Assembly: GCF_009796285.1 (NCBI RefSeq)
Contig: NZ_CP047020.1
Span: 4,464,001-4,528,000 of the forward strand
Origin: Streptomyces broussonetiae
Lineage (GTDB): Bacteria > Actinomycetota > Actinomycetes > Streptomycetales > Streptomycetaceae
Direction: 5' to 3'
Length of the DNA: 64,000 nt
Part shown: positions 32,536-41,667 of the stretch, one piece after another
Numbering within the stretch: position 1 is the stretch's first letter
Layout of the letters: every line of letters starts with the position of its first letter
Notes under the pieces: generated by a model
Seen by the model: only the letters and a program-made list of their open reading frames with translations
Told to the model about the DNA's origin: nothing
The model's database searches: none
Position numbers and translations under genes: made by a program

Positions 32536-34932
32536 ATGACCCACATAGACGCGGGCTCCGAACTCGACCCCGTGCATCCCGTGGCCCTGCCGAGGAGCCC
32601 GTCGGCCGGGCTGACCGGCGCCGAAGTGGCGCAGCGCATCGCGCGGGGGCAGGTCAACGACGTCCCCGTGCGCAGCAGCCGGTCACTCGGGGAGATCGTC
32701 CGGGCGAACGTCTTCACCCGGTTCAACGCGATCATCGGTGTGCTCTGGGTGATCATGCTGTGTGTCGCGCCGATCCAGGACAGCCTGTTCGGCTTTGTGA
32801 TCCTCGCCAACACCGGTATCGGCATCGTCCAGGAATGGCGGGCCAAACAGACCCTCGACTCGCTCGCCGTGGTCGGCGAGGCCCGGCCGACGGTCCGCAG
32901 GGACGGGACGGCCGTCGAGGTCGCCACCAGTGAGATCGTGCTCGACGACCTGATCGAGATCGGTCCCGGGGACAAGATCGTCGTGGACGGCGTGTGTGCC
33001 GAGTCCGACAGGCTGGAGATCGACGAGTCGCTGCTGACCGGCGAGGCCGACCCCGTCGTCAAGCGCCGCGGCGACCAGGTCATGTCCGGGAGCTTCGTGG
33101 TCGCGGGCGGCGGGGCCTTCGAGGCCACCAAGGTCGGCCGTGAGGCCTACGCCTCCCGGCTCGCCGAGGAGGCCTCCCGCTTCACCCTGGTCCACTCCGA
33201 GCTGCGCAGCGGTATCTCCACGATCCTCAAGTACGTCACCTGGATGATGGTCCCGGCCGCGATCGGCCTCGTCATCACCCAGCTCGTCGTCAAGAGCAAC
33301 GGCTTCAAGGACGCAGTGGGCCGTACCGTCGGCGGCATCGTCCCGATGGTCCCCGAGGGGCTGGTGCTGCTCACCTCCGTCGCCTTCGCGATCGGGGTCA
33401 TCCGGCTGGGCCGCAAGCAGTGCCTGGTGCAGGAACTCCCGGCGATCGAAGGGCTGGCCCGCGTCGACACCGTCTGCCTGGACAAGACCGGCACGCTGAC
33501 CGAGGGCGGCATGGACGTCACCCAGCTCAGGGTCCTCGACGGGTACGACGAGACGTACGTGGGCAAGGTCCTCGGCGCGCTCGGCGAGTCCGACCCTCGC
33601 CCCAACGCCTCCCTCCAGGCGATCATCGACTCCTACCCCGACAGCGAGGACTGGCGCTGCGTGGAATCGCTGCCCTTCTCCTCGGCCCGCAAGTACAGCG
33701 GGGCCGCGTTCAGCGAGGGCGACGGCGAGACCAGCACCTGGCTGCTGGGCGCCCCGGACGTCCTTCTCGCCCCCGGCGACCCGGCCCTCGCCGACACCGA
33801 GCGGCTCAACCAGCAGGGGCTGCGGGTGCTGCTGCTGGCCCGCGCGCGCCGCGACCTGGACGAGCCCGAGCCGGCCCATGGCGCCCGCGCCGCCGCCCTC
33901 GTCGTCCTCGCCCAGCGCCTGCGCCCCGACGCGGCCGACACCCTGCGCTACTTCGCCGAGCAGGACGTCCGCGCCAAGGTCATCTCCGGGGACAACGCGG
34001 TCTCGGTCGGCGCGGTCGCCGCCGAGCTGGGGCTGGAGGGTACGGCGGTGGACGCACGGCAGCTGCCCGCCGACGCGGCGCGGATGGCCGAGGCGCTGGA
34101 CGCCGGGACCGTCTTCGGACGGGTCACACCGCAGCAGAAGCGGGACATGGTCGGCGCTCTGCAGTCGAAGGGGCACACGGTCGCGATGACCGGCGACGGC
34201 GTCAACGACGTGCTCGCACTCAAGGACGCCGACATCGGCGTCGCCATGGGGTCGGGCTCGGAGGCCACCCGGGCGGTGGCGCAGATCGTGCTGCTGAACA
34301 ACAGCTTCGCCAGCCTGCCGTCGGTCGTCGGCGAGGGCCGCCGGGTGATCGGCAACATCACGCGTGTGGCGACGCTGTTCCTGGTGAAGACCGTCTACTC
34401 GGTGCTGCTGGCGGTCCTGGTGGTGTGCTGGCAGGTCGAATACCCCTTCCTGCCCCGGCACTTGACCATGCTGTCCACCCTCACCATCGGCATCCCGGCC
34501 TTCTTCCTGGCCCTCGCCCCCAACAGGGAACGGGCGAAACCGCATTTCGTGCGGCGGGTGATGCGGTACTCGATCCCGGGGGGCGTGGTGTGCGGGGTGG
34601 CGACCTTCGTGACGTATCTGATCGCCCGCCACCACTACGCCGGACCCGGCCAGTTGAACGCCGAGACCAGTGCGGCCACCCTGACGCTGTTCCTGGTCTC
34701 CCTGTGGATCCTTGCGATCATCGCCCGCCCCTACACCTGGTGGCGGGTGACGCTCGTGGTCGCGATGGGCGTGGCCTTCCTGCTGGTCCTGGCCGTCCCG
34801 GCGCTGCAGCGCTTCTTCGCGCTCAAGCTGGTGGGGGTGACGATGCCGTGGACCGCCGTCGGCATCGCGGTGGTGGCGGCGGCCGCCCTGGAGTGGATGT
34901 GGAAGTGGGTCGACCGCCGCTTTCCGGACTAG
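32536..34932 (+). CDS. CtpE-like P-type cation-transporting ATPase
   Basis: A 798-aa P-type ATPase. The actuator loop LLTGEADP is near 166, the M4 motif PMVPEGLVLLTSVAF at 270-284, the phosphorylated Asp316 in DKTGTLTEG, and the hinge TGDGVNDVLALKDADIGVAMGSGSEA follows. Six C-terminal TM segments complete the P2-like fold. There is no N-terminal metal-binding domain. The PEGL motif and overall form match mycobacterial CtpE, which I recall as a calcium-uptake ATPase, so Ca2+ is the leading candidate substrate. The start is probably leaderless. Confidence 0.9.
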   Translation: MTHIDAGSELDPVHPVALPRSPSAGLTGAEVAQRIARGQVNDVPVRSSRSLGEIVRANVFTRFNAIIGVLWVIMLCVAPIQDSLFGFVILANTGIGIVQEWRAKQTLDSLAVVGEARPTVRRDGTAVEVATSEIVLDDLIEIGPGDKIVVDGVCAESDRLEIDESLLTGEADPVVKRRGDQVMSGSFVVAGGGAFEATKVGREAYASRLAEEASRFTLVHSELRSGISTILKYVTWMMVPAAIGLVITQLVVKSNGFKDAVGRTVGGIVPMVPEGLVLLTSVAFAIGVIRLGRKQCLVQELPAIEGLARVDTVCLDKTGTLTEGGMDVTQLRVLDGYDETYVGKVLGALGESDPRPNASLQAIIDSYPDSEDWRCVESLPFSSARKYSGAAFSEGDGETSTWLLGAPDVLLAPGDPALADTERLNQQGLRVLLLARARRDLDEPEPAHGARAAALVVLAQRLRPDAADTLRYFAEQDVRAKVISGDNAVSVGAVAAELGLEGTAVDARQLPADAARMAEALDAGTVFGRVTPQQKRDMVGALQSKGHTVAMTGDGVNDVLALKDADIGVAMGSGSEATRAVAQIVLLNNSFASLPSVVGEGRRVIGNITRVATLFLVKTVYSVLLAVLVVCWQVEYPFLPRHLTMLSTLTIGIPAFFLALAPNRERAKPHFVRRVMRYSIPGGVVCGVATFVTYLIARHHYAGPGQLNAETSAATLTLFLVSLWILAIIARPYTWWRVTLVVAMGVAFLLVLAVPALQRFFALKLVGVTMPWTAVGIAVVAAAALEWMWKWVDRRFPD

Positions 34933-34951
34933 CCGGTGACTGCTTACCGGC
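34932..34951 (+). terminator. Small hairpin after P-type ATPase
   Basis: GCCGGT and ACCGGC pair around an 8-nt loop directly at the ATPase stop. CCGGTGACT is repeated at 34933 and 34951. Weak. Confidence 0.35.
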
Positions 34952-34957
34952 CGGTGA

Positions 34958-35331
34958 CTACTTCACACCGACGTACACGCCCGTGGCGCTGACACCCGGG
35001 GTGGTGGAGATGCCGCCGTAGCTGTAGCGCCAGTACCCGCCGGCGCTCGCGGTCGCGGTGGTCCTGAGGTTGCCGGACGAGTCCGTCGTCACCGTCTTGA
35101 CCGTGGTGTACGTGCTCGTGCCGGACTTGCGGAACTGGAGCTTGACCGACTGGCCGCCCACCGTGTTGTACGTGTGCTTCTCCCAGTCGGCGCGGGTCAG
35201 CCTGCCGGTGACGGTGAGGGTCCTGCCCTTGGTGACCGACGTCGCGCTCGTGCCGGTCGTCAGCTTGGAGGCGCGCTGGACCAGTGGGCCAGGGCGCCGG
35301 TGACGGCGGCCACGGTGGCACGTATGCGCAT
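34958..35331 (-). pseudogene. Third secreted Ig-like paralogue, internally deleted
   Basis: The ATG at 35331 opens a signal-peptide start almost identical to the 293-aa neighbour (MRIRATVAAV, GALA). The sequence then jumps, in another frame, to a C-terminal domain: LVQRASKL, KGRTLTVTGRLTRADWEK, GGQSVKLQFRKSGTSTYTT and a GVYVGVK end. About 170 codons are missing compared with the neighbour, and the junction near 35285-35292 is out of frame, so the signal-peptide frame ends after 23 residues. It is thus a broken copy, although the exposed domain remains open for about 105 codons. Its upstream region is nearly identical to the neighbour's, including the GAGTC palindrome. Confidence 0.8.
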
Positions 35332-35344
35332 GTGCGTTCCCCTG
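35303..35344 (-). repeat. 42-bp direct repeat, copy 1 (start region of deleted paralogue)
   Basis: A 42-nt segment covering the ATG, ribosome binding region and first codons is identical to 36357-36398. It marks recent tandem duplication or gene conversion between the secreted paralogues. Confidence 0.85.
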
Positions 35345-35362
35345 GAGGGAGAAGTGATCGGG

Positions 35363-35376
35363 GAGTCGGTTGACTC
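35363..35376. promoter_or_regulatory. Shared palindrome upstream of secreted paralogue 1
   Basis: GAGTC-N4-GACTC 31 nt upstream of the deleted paralogue's ATG. Related palindromes stand before the other two family members. Confidence 0.5.
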
Positions 35377-35503
35377 ACGCAGATCCGTGGCCCCCGCAAC
35401 CGGTTGTACAGCAAATCGATTTCCGGCCGGATTTGGGGCGGGCATTGCCTGTCCATGACGTCAGCCATGCATGACGTGAGCAATGCCCGCCTCGGGCACA
35501 GGC

Positions 35504-36385
35504 CTACTTCACGTCGACGAAGTCACCCGTGGCGTTGACCGCCGTGGTGGTCGAGGTGCCCGCGAAGGAGTAGCGGTAGTAGCCGTCGACCGTGGCCTTG
35601 GTCGTCGTCCGGATGTTGCCCGTGGAGTCCGTCTTGACGGTCTTGAGCGTCGTGTAGGTGCTGGAGCCCTGCTTGCGGAACTGCAGCAGCACGGACTGGC
35701 CGGTGTAGCCGTGGTAGTGGTGGTCCTCCCAGTTGGCGCGGGAGAGCTTGCCCGTCACCGTCACGGTGGCGCCCTTCTTCACCGGCTCCGGGGCGGCGTC
35801 GACCGTCAGCGTGGAGTTGCGCTGCACCAGGGTGGTGCCGAGGTTGAACTGGGCGGCGGAGTCCGTGGTGCTGTACTTGAGGGCCAGCGCGCCGGCGTGC
35901 CAGGTGCCCGCGTCGGAGTTGACCAGCTCCTCGTCCTTCGGGCCGGGGTAGATGTCGATCAGGCCCTTGCAGCTGGCCGTGGTCGCCGAGGTGGCCGTGC
36001 AGGTGGCCGGGTTGTCGCCGAACAGCATGTTGCCCGGGTTGCTGGAGGAGCCCTTGTAGAGGAACGGGCCGGTCGCGAAGTCGGAGGACTTGATGTCGAC
36101 GTCGGCGCCGTGCGTCAGCGTGAAGGTGACGCTGGTGGAGACGTGGTTGGTCGTCCCGACCCTGACCGCCTTGGCGATCTTGAGGTTGGAGAAGGTGACG
36201 TTCAGCTTCGCGGTCGCGGTGGCGGCGCTGAAGGCGGACTTGCCGGACGCGGCGTGCGAGAGGACCTTCGCGGCGTCGGCGCGGAAGGACGACGAACCGG
36301 CGTCGGCGGCCTGGGCGGCGGGCACGACGAGGGCGGAGAGGGCCAGGGCGCCGGAGACGGCGGCCACGGTGGCACGTATGCGCAT
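35504..36385 (-). CDS. Secreted Ig-like protein, paralogue 2
   Basis: A 293-aa exported protein: Sec signal peptide (MRIRATVAAV, hydrophobic core, cleavage near AAQAA, residue 26), a unique region to about 190 with a Cys pair (NPATCTAT, TASCKGL), and a C-terminal domain of about 100 residues (PEPVKKGATVTVTGKL, QSVLLQFRKQGSSTYTTLKTVKTD, YYRYSFAGTS, GDFVDVK). That domain looks like an Ig or Cna-B-type beta sandwich. It is shared with the 252-aa gene and with the deleted copy. No catalytic motif is seen. GGGGAAC-type sequence rather than a strong ribosome site precedes the ATG. A palindrome shared with the paralogues lies 49 nt upstream. Confidence 0.85.
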   Translation of the reverse strand: MRIRATVAAVSGALALSALVVPAAQAADAGSSSFRADAAKVLSHAASGKSAFSAATATAKLNVTFSNLKIAKAVRVGTTNHVSTSVTFTLTHGADVDIKSSDFATGPFLYKGSSSNPGNMLFGDNPATCTATSATTASCKGLIDIYPGPKDEELVNSDAGTWHAGALALKYSTTDSAAQFNLGTTLVQRNSTLTVDAAPEPVKKGATVTVTGKLSRANWEDHHYHGYTGQSVLLQFRKQGSSTYTTLKTVKTDSTGNIRTTTKATVDGYYRYSFAGTSTTTAVNATGDFVDVK

Positions 36386-36398
36386 GTGCGTTCCCCTG
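36357..36398 (-). repeat. 42-bp direct repeat, copy 2 (start region of paralogue 2)
   Basis: Identical to 35303-35344; spans the translation start and first 9-10 codons. Confidence 0.85.
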
Positions 36399-36434
36399 TA
36401 TGGAGAAAGGTGGACACGGGTCCAAGTGATCAGG

Positions 36435-36448
36435 GAGTCAGTCGACTC
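36435..36448. promoter_or_regulatory. Shared palindrome upstream of secreted paralogue 2
   Basis: GAGTC-N4-GACTC, a perfect match of both arms to the site at 35363; preceded in both cases by AAGTGATC. Confidence 0.5.
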
Positions 36449-36510
36449 GGGTGATCAGACCCGTGAAGGGAGTGGGTGGTTGTACCGGTGATGCCGTGAA
36501 TCTGCGGCGA

Positions 36511-37269
36511 CTACTGCACGTCGACGTAGTCACCGGCGGCACTGACCGCGGCGGTGGCGGAGTTGCCGGCGAAGGAGTAGCGGTAGTAGCCGTCGACCGT
36601 GGCCGTGGTGGTGGTCTTCAGGTTGCCCCTGGAGTCCGCCTTGACCGTCTTGAGCGTGGTGTACGTGCTGCTGCCCTTCTTGCGGAACTGCAGCTGCACG
36701 GACTGCGAGCCGTAGCCGCCGTACTTGAGCGACTCCCAGTCGGCGCGGGTGAGGGCACCGGTGACGGTGACGGTCCGGCCCTTCTTCACCGGCTCCGGAG
36801 TGGCGTTGACCGACAGCCTGGAGGCGCGCTGGAACCAGAAGGAGCCGGCCTTCTCCTTCCAGACGAAGTCGCCGTCCTTGGCGTCGATCCACGCGTCCAC
36901 GTACCAGGTGCCGGCGCTCTTGTTCGTGAGGTAGTCGACCTTCGGGTCGATCTTCACCGAGGCGGTGCAGGTGGAGGTGGTGGCGTTGACCGCGGTGCAG
37001 GTCGGCTTGACGGTCTGGAAGAAGCCGCTGTCCGGGCCGGAGAGCGCGAACTCCTCGGCACCCTTGATGCCCGAGTTGTCCGTAGCGGTCACGCTGACCT
37101 CGACGGTCGGCGCACCCGAGGTCCCGATGGACACCTTGTTGTCGCCGTCCACGACCACCCTGGTGATCCTGGTGTCGCCCTGGCTGCCGTCGGCCTGGGC
37201 GGCCGGCACGGCGAGGGCGGACAGGGCCAGAGCGCCGCCGACGACGGCGACAGAGGCGCGAATACGCAT
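36511..37269 (-). CDS. Secreted Ig-like protein, paralogue 3
   Basis: A 252-aa exported protein with a signal peptide (MRIRASVAVV, cleavage near PAAQA), a middle region with a Cys pair (KPTCTAV, TSTCTAS) and the shared C-terminal domain (PEPVKKGRTVTVTGALTRADWE, QSVQLQFRKKGSSTYTTLK, YYRYSFAGNS, GDYVDVQ). The middle region differs from paralogue 2, so the family varies in front of a constant domain. Function unknown; cell-surface or extracellular binding is a guess. It lies upstream of paralogue 2 on the same strand, and a GAATC-N4-GACTC palindrome precedes it by 26 nt. Confidence 0.85.
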   Translation of the reverse strand: MRIRASVAVVGGALALSALAVPAAQADGSQGDTRITRVVVDGDNKVSIGTSGAPTVEVSVTATDNSGIKGAEEFALSGPDSGFFQTVKPTCTAVNATTSTCTASVKIDPKVDYLTNKSAGTWYVDAWIDAKDGDFVWKEKAGSFWFQRASRLSVNATPEPVKKGRTVTVTGALTRADWESLKYGGYGSQSVQLQFRKKGSSTYTTLKTVKADSRGNLKTTTTATVDGYYRYSFAGNSATAAVSAAGDYVDVQ

Positions 37270-37295
37270 GTGTTCCCCTGCGTGCGTAGTGATCG

Positions 37296-37309
37296 GAATC
37301 CGTTGACTC
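37296..37309. promoter_or_regulatory. Shared palindrome upstream of secreted paralogue 3
   Basis: GAATC-N4-GACTC, one mismatch from the sites at 35363 and 36435, and like them close to a GTGATC/GTGATCGG string. Confidence 0.45.
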
Positions 37310-37380
37310 CGGTGCGTCAGACTCGGCACGCAGGGGGACAGTTGTACGAAGTTTGAAGATTTGGTGAGAGAACTGCGAAG

Positions 37381-40300
37381 CTAGTCGAACCAGCGGTCCC
37401 GGGCCAGCTCCTCCGTCCGCGACGGGTCCTCCAGCAGCGCGGCCACCTCGAACCGGCGCGGCCACTGGCCGGCCGCCCACGCCAGACCGGCCGCGACCCC
37501 TTCCAGGGTGGCCGCGTGCAGCACCCCGTCGTCGGTGAGCCGCCAGTCGATCTCCACGCCGTCCACGACCAGTTCCTCGTGTTCGACGTACGTCTCGGGG
37601 GTGCGCGGCCCGAGCAGCACCCGCACCGACTCCGGTACGTCGTGCTCGGTCCCCTCGGAGTGCACCTCGCCGGTGACGGACTCGCTCAGCCGCCGCACCT
37701 GGAACAGCTCCGCCAGTTCGGCGGCCCGGGCCGGCCGGACCGGCAGCAGCGGCACCCCGGAGGTGAAGGGCAGCAGGTCGGGCGAGTCGACCACGACCGC
37801 CTCGGTCGCGTCCACGACCTCCACCCGCCCGTCGGCCACGGCCCGCAGCTCGTCCGGAAGGGTCACCTGTTCGGGGTCCAGCTCGGCCAACGCGCCGTAC
37901 AGTCCGTGCAGTTGCGCCGAGGTGACCGGCCGGTCGGGGTCGGCCAGCCGGTCCAGCAGTTCGGCGGCGCCGCCGGGCTCGTCCAGCAGGGCCGCGACCG
38001 AGGTCCGCACCCCGAGGGCGCGCAGCACCTGCTCGTCCTCGAACCCGGTCGCGTCGGCCTCGTCGTACAGGCCGCGCAGGAGCCGGTCGCCGCCGGCCGC
38101 GAGCAGGCCCGCGGGCCTGCGCCCGTCGAGCACGGGGTGGCCGCGCAGCCACCATGCCGTGTACGGCCGTACGACCTCGTGGGTGCCGTCGGGCAGCAGG
38201 ATGCGGACCGGCTGGGTGAGGGCGTCCCGCAGCGGCGGCCGGGCCAGCAGGGCGAGCGCCTCGGGCCAGTGGTCGTCGTCCACCAGGTCCAGGTCACGGA
38301 CGGCGATCAGCTCGGTGGCGACCGGCGGTACGGGGCTGTCCGGGAAGCGGTCGAGGATGTCCTCGCACCACACGTCGACGGCGTCGAGCAGCCCGGCGTC
38401 GTCCGGCTCGGCGAAGTCGCCCTCCCGGGGCTCCAGTTCGTCCGGGTCGAGGACGACGTCGGCGGCGCGGACCAGCGCGAAGTTCGCGAGCACTCCGCAG
38501 GCGGTCAGCGGCTGTTCGCCCCACCGCTCCGCCAGCTCGTGGTCCACCGCGGCCAGTTCGCCTTCGCGGATCACCCGGGCGAGGTGGCTGCCGGGAAGGA
38601 CCAGCTCGCCCGCCGGGGCCAACTCCCCGTCCTCGTCGGGCAGGGCGAGGGCACCCAGCCAGGGCTCGTCCCCGGGCTCGAGCCCGGCGTCGCGCACCAG
38701 TGCGAGGACCGTGTCGGCCAGCTCCTCCGCGTCCGGCGCGTCCTCCTCCCAGCCCAGTGCGCCCTCCTCGTCCAGGGAGGCCGCGACGGCGGCCCGCACC
38801 TGCGGGGTGGTGAGCACCGCGCGCGCGGTGGCGGGCAGTGCGCCCAGCTTCTCCAGCAGCGGGTGCGCGGCGTCTTCGTGGGCGACCTTCAACCCGAGCC
38901 GGCCGAGCACGTCCGCGTCGATGCGGGCGGCGTCCGGGGTGGGCAGCAGCACCTGCCGGGGCCCAATGGTGGTCCGGCCGTCCGCGAGCGGCACGGGAAG
39001 ACCGGAGAGCCGGTCCGGATCGACCCCGGCGAGGCTGTCGTAGAGCCGCCACCACCAGTCGGGGTCCCTCTCCAGCCCGGCGAGCCGGTCGACGGCGTCG
39101 GCGAGCGAGAGCCGGGCGACGCCGAGGCCGCGCAGTTCGGCGCGGCGCTCGAGCCCGGCGGGCAGCAGGGTGGGCAGCACCTCGGCGAGCACCCGGACGG
39201 TCGCGGCCCCGGCACCCTCCACCAGCTCCGCGTCCCGGGGCCGCAGAACGTCGGGAAGCTCGTCGTCACCCGCCTCCGGCGCAACGGCCGGGGGCAGGAA
39301 GGCGGTGCGCGGCAGCCGCTCGAGCACGGCCTGGCGCAGCGCGCCGTCCAGCTCGCCCCTGCCCAGCGGCCCGGGCACGAGGTCGATGATTCCGTCCGTC
39401 ACCGGCCGCCATGCGGCGAGGAGTTCGGTGTAGGCGTCGGCCGCGCGCTGCACCAGGAAGTCGGTGAGGGGGCCGGGGGCCGCGTGCCGGCGGGTGGTGT
39501 CGAGGGGGAAGGAGGCGATGAGCAGCGCCGGGACGCCGAGGGGCTCGTCGCTGGGGGTGGGCGCGTGCACGACGGACGCGGTCCGGGGCCGTACCGGCCG
39601 CCCGGCCTCGTCCTCGGGCACGGCCCAGGTGACGGACCAGTGGGGCCGCAGCCGCTCCTCCACGGGCCGGTCGGCGAGCAGGTCGGGGGTGAGCGGCCCG
39701 TGCGCAAGGACGGTGCGCCACCGGGTGGTACCGGCCCGGGAGTCCTCCACGACGGTGACGGCACCGTCGCTGCGCCGGCGAAGGACGCGCGCGGTCTCGC
39801 CGTCGGTCTCGACGACGACCTCCTCGAGCCCGGGAAGGGCGAGGAGCAGGGCGTCGTCCACGGCGTCCAGGAGCCGCTCGGCGAGGTCGGCGGCGGCCGT
39901 GTCGCGCAGGGGCAGGATGACGGCGGTGTCGTACGACTCCGGGGCGGTGCCCTCAGCGGCGAAGGGCAGCCGGAGCAGGGGCACATGCCCGTCCCGCCGC
40001 CGGACCTCGTCCCCCAGCCCGGGGCTGTGCCGGGCGGTGTCCGCGGCCAGCTCCCGCGCCTCGGCGAGCGACCACCGCACGCCCCCGTGCCGGCCCACGA
40101 TCGCGGGCTCGTCGGTGACGGCGAGTACGGCGGCGAACCCTACGCCGAACCGCCCGACGGCTCCCTGGGCGCCCTGGGTTCCCACGGTGTCGCGCTTGGC
40201 GGAGGCGCGCAGCGTGGAGAGCGACTCGGCACCGGCCGCGTCCAGCGGAGCACCGGTGTTGGCGGCCACGAGCACGCCGTCGCGCAGGGTGAGCCGCAGC

Positions 40301-40524
40301 CGCCCGGGGGTGTTCGCACGCGCGGCGGCGTCGGCGGCGTTCTGGGCCAACTCGACGACGAGCCGGTCCCGGTAGCCGCCGAGGACCAGGTCCTCCTCGG
40401 CGTTGGCGTCCTCCCGGAACCGGGCGGGGCTGGTGGCCCAGGCGTCGAGCACACCGCGCCGCAGCCGAGCGGTGCCGAAGGGGTCGGCGCCCTCGGCCGC
40501 CGGCCGCACGAACTTGCTGGTCAC
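37381..40524 (-). CDS. Sacsin-N-terminal/Hsp90-type ATPase domain protein
   Basis: A 1047-aa cytosolic protein. A GHKL ATPase fold occupies about residues 40-330: helix ELAQNAADAAARA with Asn62 as the Mg-ATP ligand, then GVLVAANTG as the next box, and GRFGVGFAAVL at 124-134. This order and the ELxQNAxDA form resemble the sacsin repeat/Hsp90 ATP-binding domain. The remaining 700 residues are acidic, Leu-rich and mostly helical with no domain I recognise. It may be a chaperone-like or signalling ATPase; the role is unknown. I choose the GTG at 40524 because GAGGAG lies 8 nt upstream; a GTG at 40530 is too close to it. Confidence 0.85.
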   Translation of the reverse strand: MTSKFVRPAAEGADPFGTARLRRGVLDAWATSPARFREDANAEEDLVLGGYRDRLVVELAQNAADAAARANTPGRLRLTLRDGVLVAANTGAPLDAAGAESLSTLRASAKRDTVGTQGAQGAVGRFGVGFAAVLAVTDEPAIVGRHGGVRWSLAEARELAADTARHSPGLGDEVRRRDGHVPLLRLPFAAEGTAPESYDTAVILPLRDTAAADLAERLLDAVDDALLLALPGLEEVVVETDGETARVLRRRSDGAVTVVEDSRAGTTRWRTVLAHGPLTPDLLADRPVEERLRPHWSVTWAVPEDEAGRPVRPRTASVVHAPTPSDEPLGVPALLIASFPLDTTRRHAAPGPLTDFLVQRAADAYTELLAAWRPVTDGIIDLVPGPLGRGELDGALRQAVLERLPRTAFLPPAVAPEAGDDELPDVLRPRDAELVEGAGAATVRVLAEVLPTLLPAGLERRAELRGLGVARLSLADAVDRLAGLERDPDWWWRLYDSLAGVDPDRLSGLPVPLADGRTTIGPRQVLLPTPDAARIDADVLGRLGLKVAHEDAAHPLLEKLGALPATARAVLTTPQVRAAVAASLDEEGALGWEEDAPDAEELADTVLALVRDAGLEPGDEPWLGALALPDEDGELAPAGELVLPGSHLARVIREGELAAVDHELAERWGEQPLTACGVLANFALVRAADVVLDPDELEPREGDFAEPDDAGLLDAVDVWCEDILDRFPDSPVPPVATELIAVRDLDLVDDDHWPEALALLARPPLRDALTQPVRILLPDGTHEVVRPYTAWWLRGHPVLDGRRPAGLLAAGGDRLLRGLYDEADATGFEDEQVLRALGVRTSVAALLDEPGGAAELLDRLADPDRPVTSAQLHGLYGALAELDPEQVTLPDELRAVADGRVEVVDATEAVVVDSPDLLPFTSGVPLLPVRPARAAELAELFQVRRLSESVTGEVHSEGTEHDVPESVRVLLGPRTPETYVEHEELVVDGVEIDWRLTDDGVLHAATLEGVAAGLAWAAGQWPRRFEVAALLEDPSRTEELARDRWFD

Positions 40525-40740
40525 GTTCACACTCCTCGTCGACGTGAGGACGAAGGTACAGCGGGCGGGGGTGGGGGTGCTGTCGACGGGGGGTGCGGTG
40601 GCCGCCCGGGCCGGCGAAGGGACCTGTCGCGGGCGGCGGCGAAGCGGTCTGTGACGGGCGGCGGAACGGGCCGCCCCGGGCTCGGGGCGGCCCTCGACGG
40701 GCGGAGCGGCCCCTGCGAACCCGGTGCCCCTTCGAGTGAC

Positions 40741-41667
40741 CTACGAGTGGCCCAGTTCCGCCGTCTCCTCGTCGCTCGTCTCCGGGACCGAGCCGGAGTC
40801 GCGGGCGGGACGGAGGGGGAAGTGGTCGACCTTGGTCTCGTCGATGACCGGCGGGGCCGGCTGCGGGGGCTTGGGCATGACCGCGGCCTCCGAGTGGCCG
40901 CCGCAGCCGTAGGCGAGGGAGACCACACGGCCGTCGGCCGGGGAGAACTCGTTGGCACAGACGCCGAAGGCCTGGCCCAGCGAGCCGCCGATCGGGGTGA
41001 GGAAGCCACAGGTCATACAGGTGGCCGGGGCCGCCTGGGCCATCGGGGTCTTGGGGCCGAAGGCCTCCTCCCAGCGGTCGGCCGCGACATGCAGTCCGTA
41101 GCGGGACAGGACCCGGGCGCGACGCAAGCCCAGTTCCTCGGCGACGGCGGCGATGGAGCCCCGGGAGGAGGCCGTGGGCTGGGCCGCCGGGGCGCCGGGG
41201 GTGACGTCGGCGTCCTCCGCCTCCGCCAGCTCCGCCAGCTCCTGCGAGAGCGGCGAGTTCACCGGCGGCTCCTCCTCGCCCGTGTAGCCGGGCTCCAGGC
41301 GCAGGTCCTCCTGGTCGGTGGGCAGGAGGTCGCCGGGGCCCAGGTCGCCGGGGCGCAGCCGCTCGCTCCAGGGGACCCACTCGGGGGCGAGGAGCGCGTC
41401 GGGGCCGGGCAGCAGGACCGCCTCGTCGAGGGTGACGACCTTGGCGCGGGAGGCGCGGGCCACCGTCACCGCCCAGCGCCAGCCGCGGTAGCCCAGTTCC
41501 TTGCACTCGAAGAAGTGCGTGACAACACGGTCGCCCTCCGACACCAGGCCGACGTGCTCGCCGACCACGCCGGGTGCGGCGGCCTCCTCGGCGGCGGCGC
41601 GGGCGAGGTCGACGGCCTCCGCGCACAGACGGTCGGGGGTGCGGCTTCGCGTTGTCGCTGCGCTCAC
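40741..41667 (-). CDS. DUF3027 protein
   Basis: A 308-aa soluble protein matching the actinobacterial DUF3027 family: VGEHVGLVSEGDRVVTHFFECKELGYRGWRWAVTVAR near residue 45, then EWVPWSERLRPGDLGPGD near 105. An acidic linker follows, then a metal-site-like CMTCGFL and CANEF segment around 220-250, and a Pro-rich, acidic C-terminus. The function is unknown; the four Cys suggest zinc binding. The start is a GTG with AGAAG about 8 nt upstream. Divergent from the MFS-like gene, with 286 nt between starts that contain no other gene I can see. Confidence 0.82.
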   Translation of the reverse strand: MSAATTRSRTPDRLCAEAVDLARAAAEEAAAPGVVGEHVGLVSEGDRVVTHFFECKELGYRGWRWAVTVARASRAKVVTLDEAVLLPGPDALLAPEWVPWSERLRPGDLGPGDLLPTDQEDLRLEPGYTGEEEPPVNSPLSQELAELAEAEDADVTPGAPAAQPTASSRGSIAAVAEELGLRRARVLSRYGLHVAADRWEEAFGPKTPMAQAAPATCMTCGFLTPIGGSLGQAFGVCANEFSPADGRVVSLAYGCGGHSEAAVMPKPPQPAPPVIDETKVDHFPLRPARDSGSVPETSDEETAELGHS

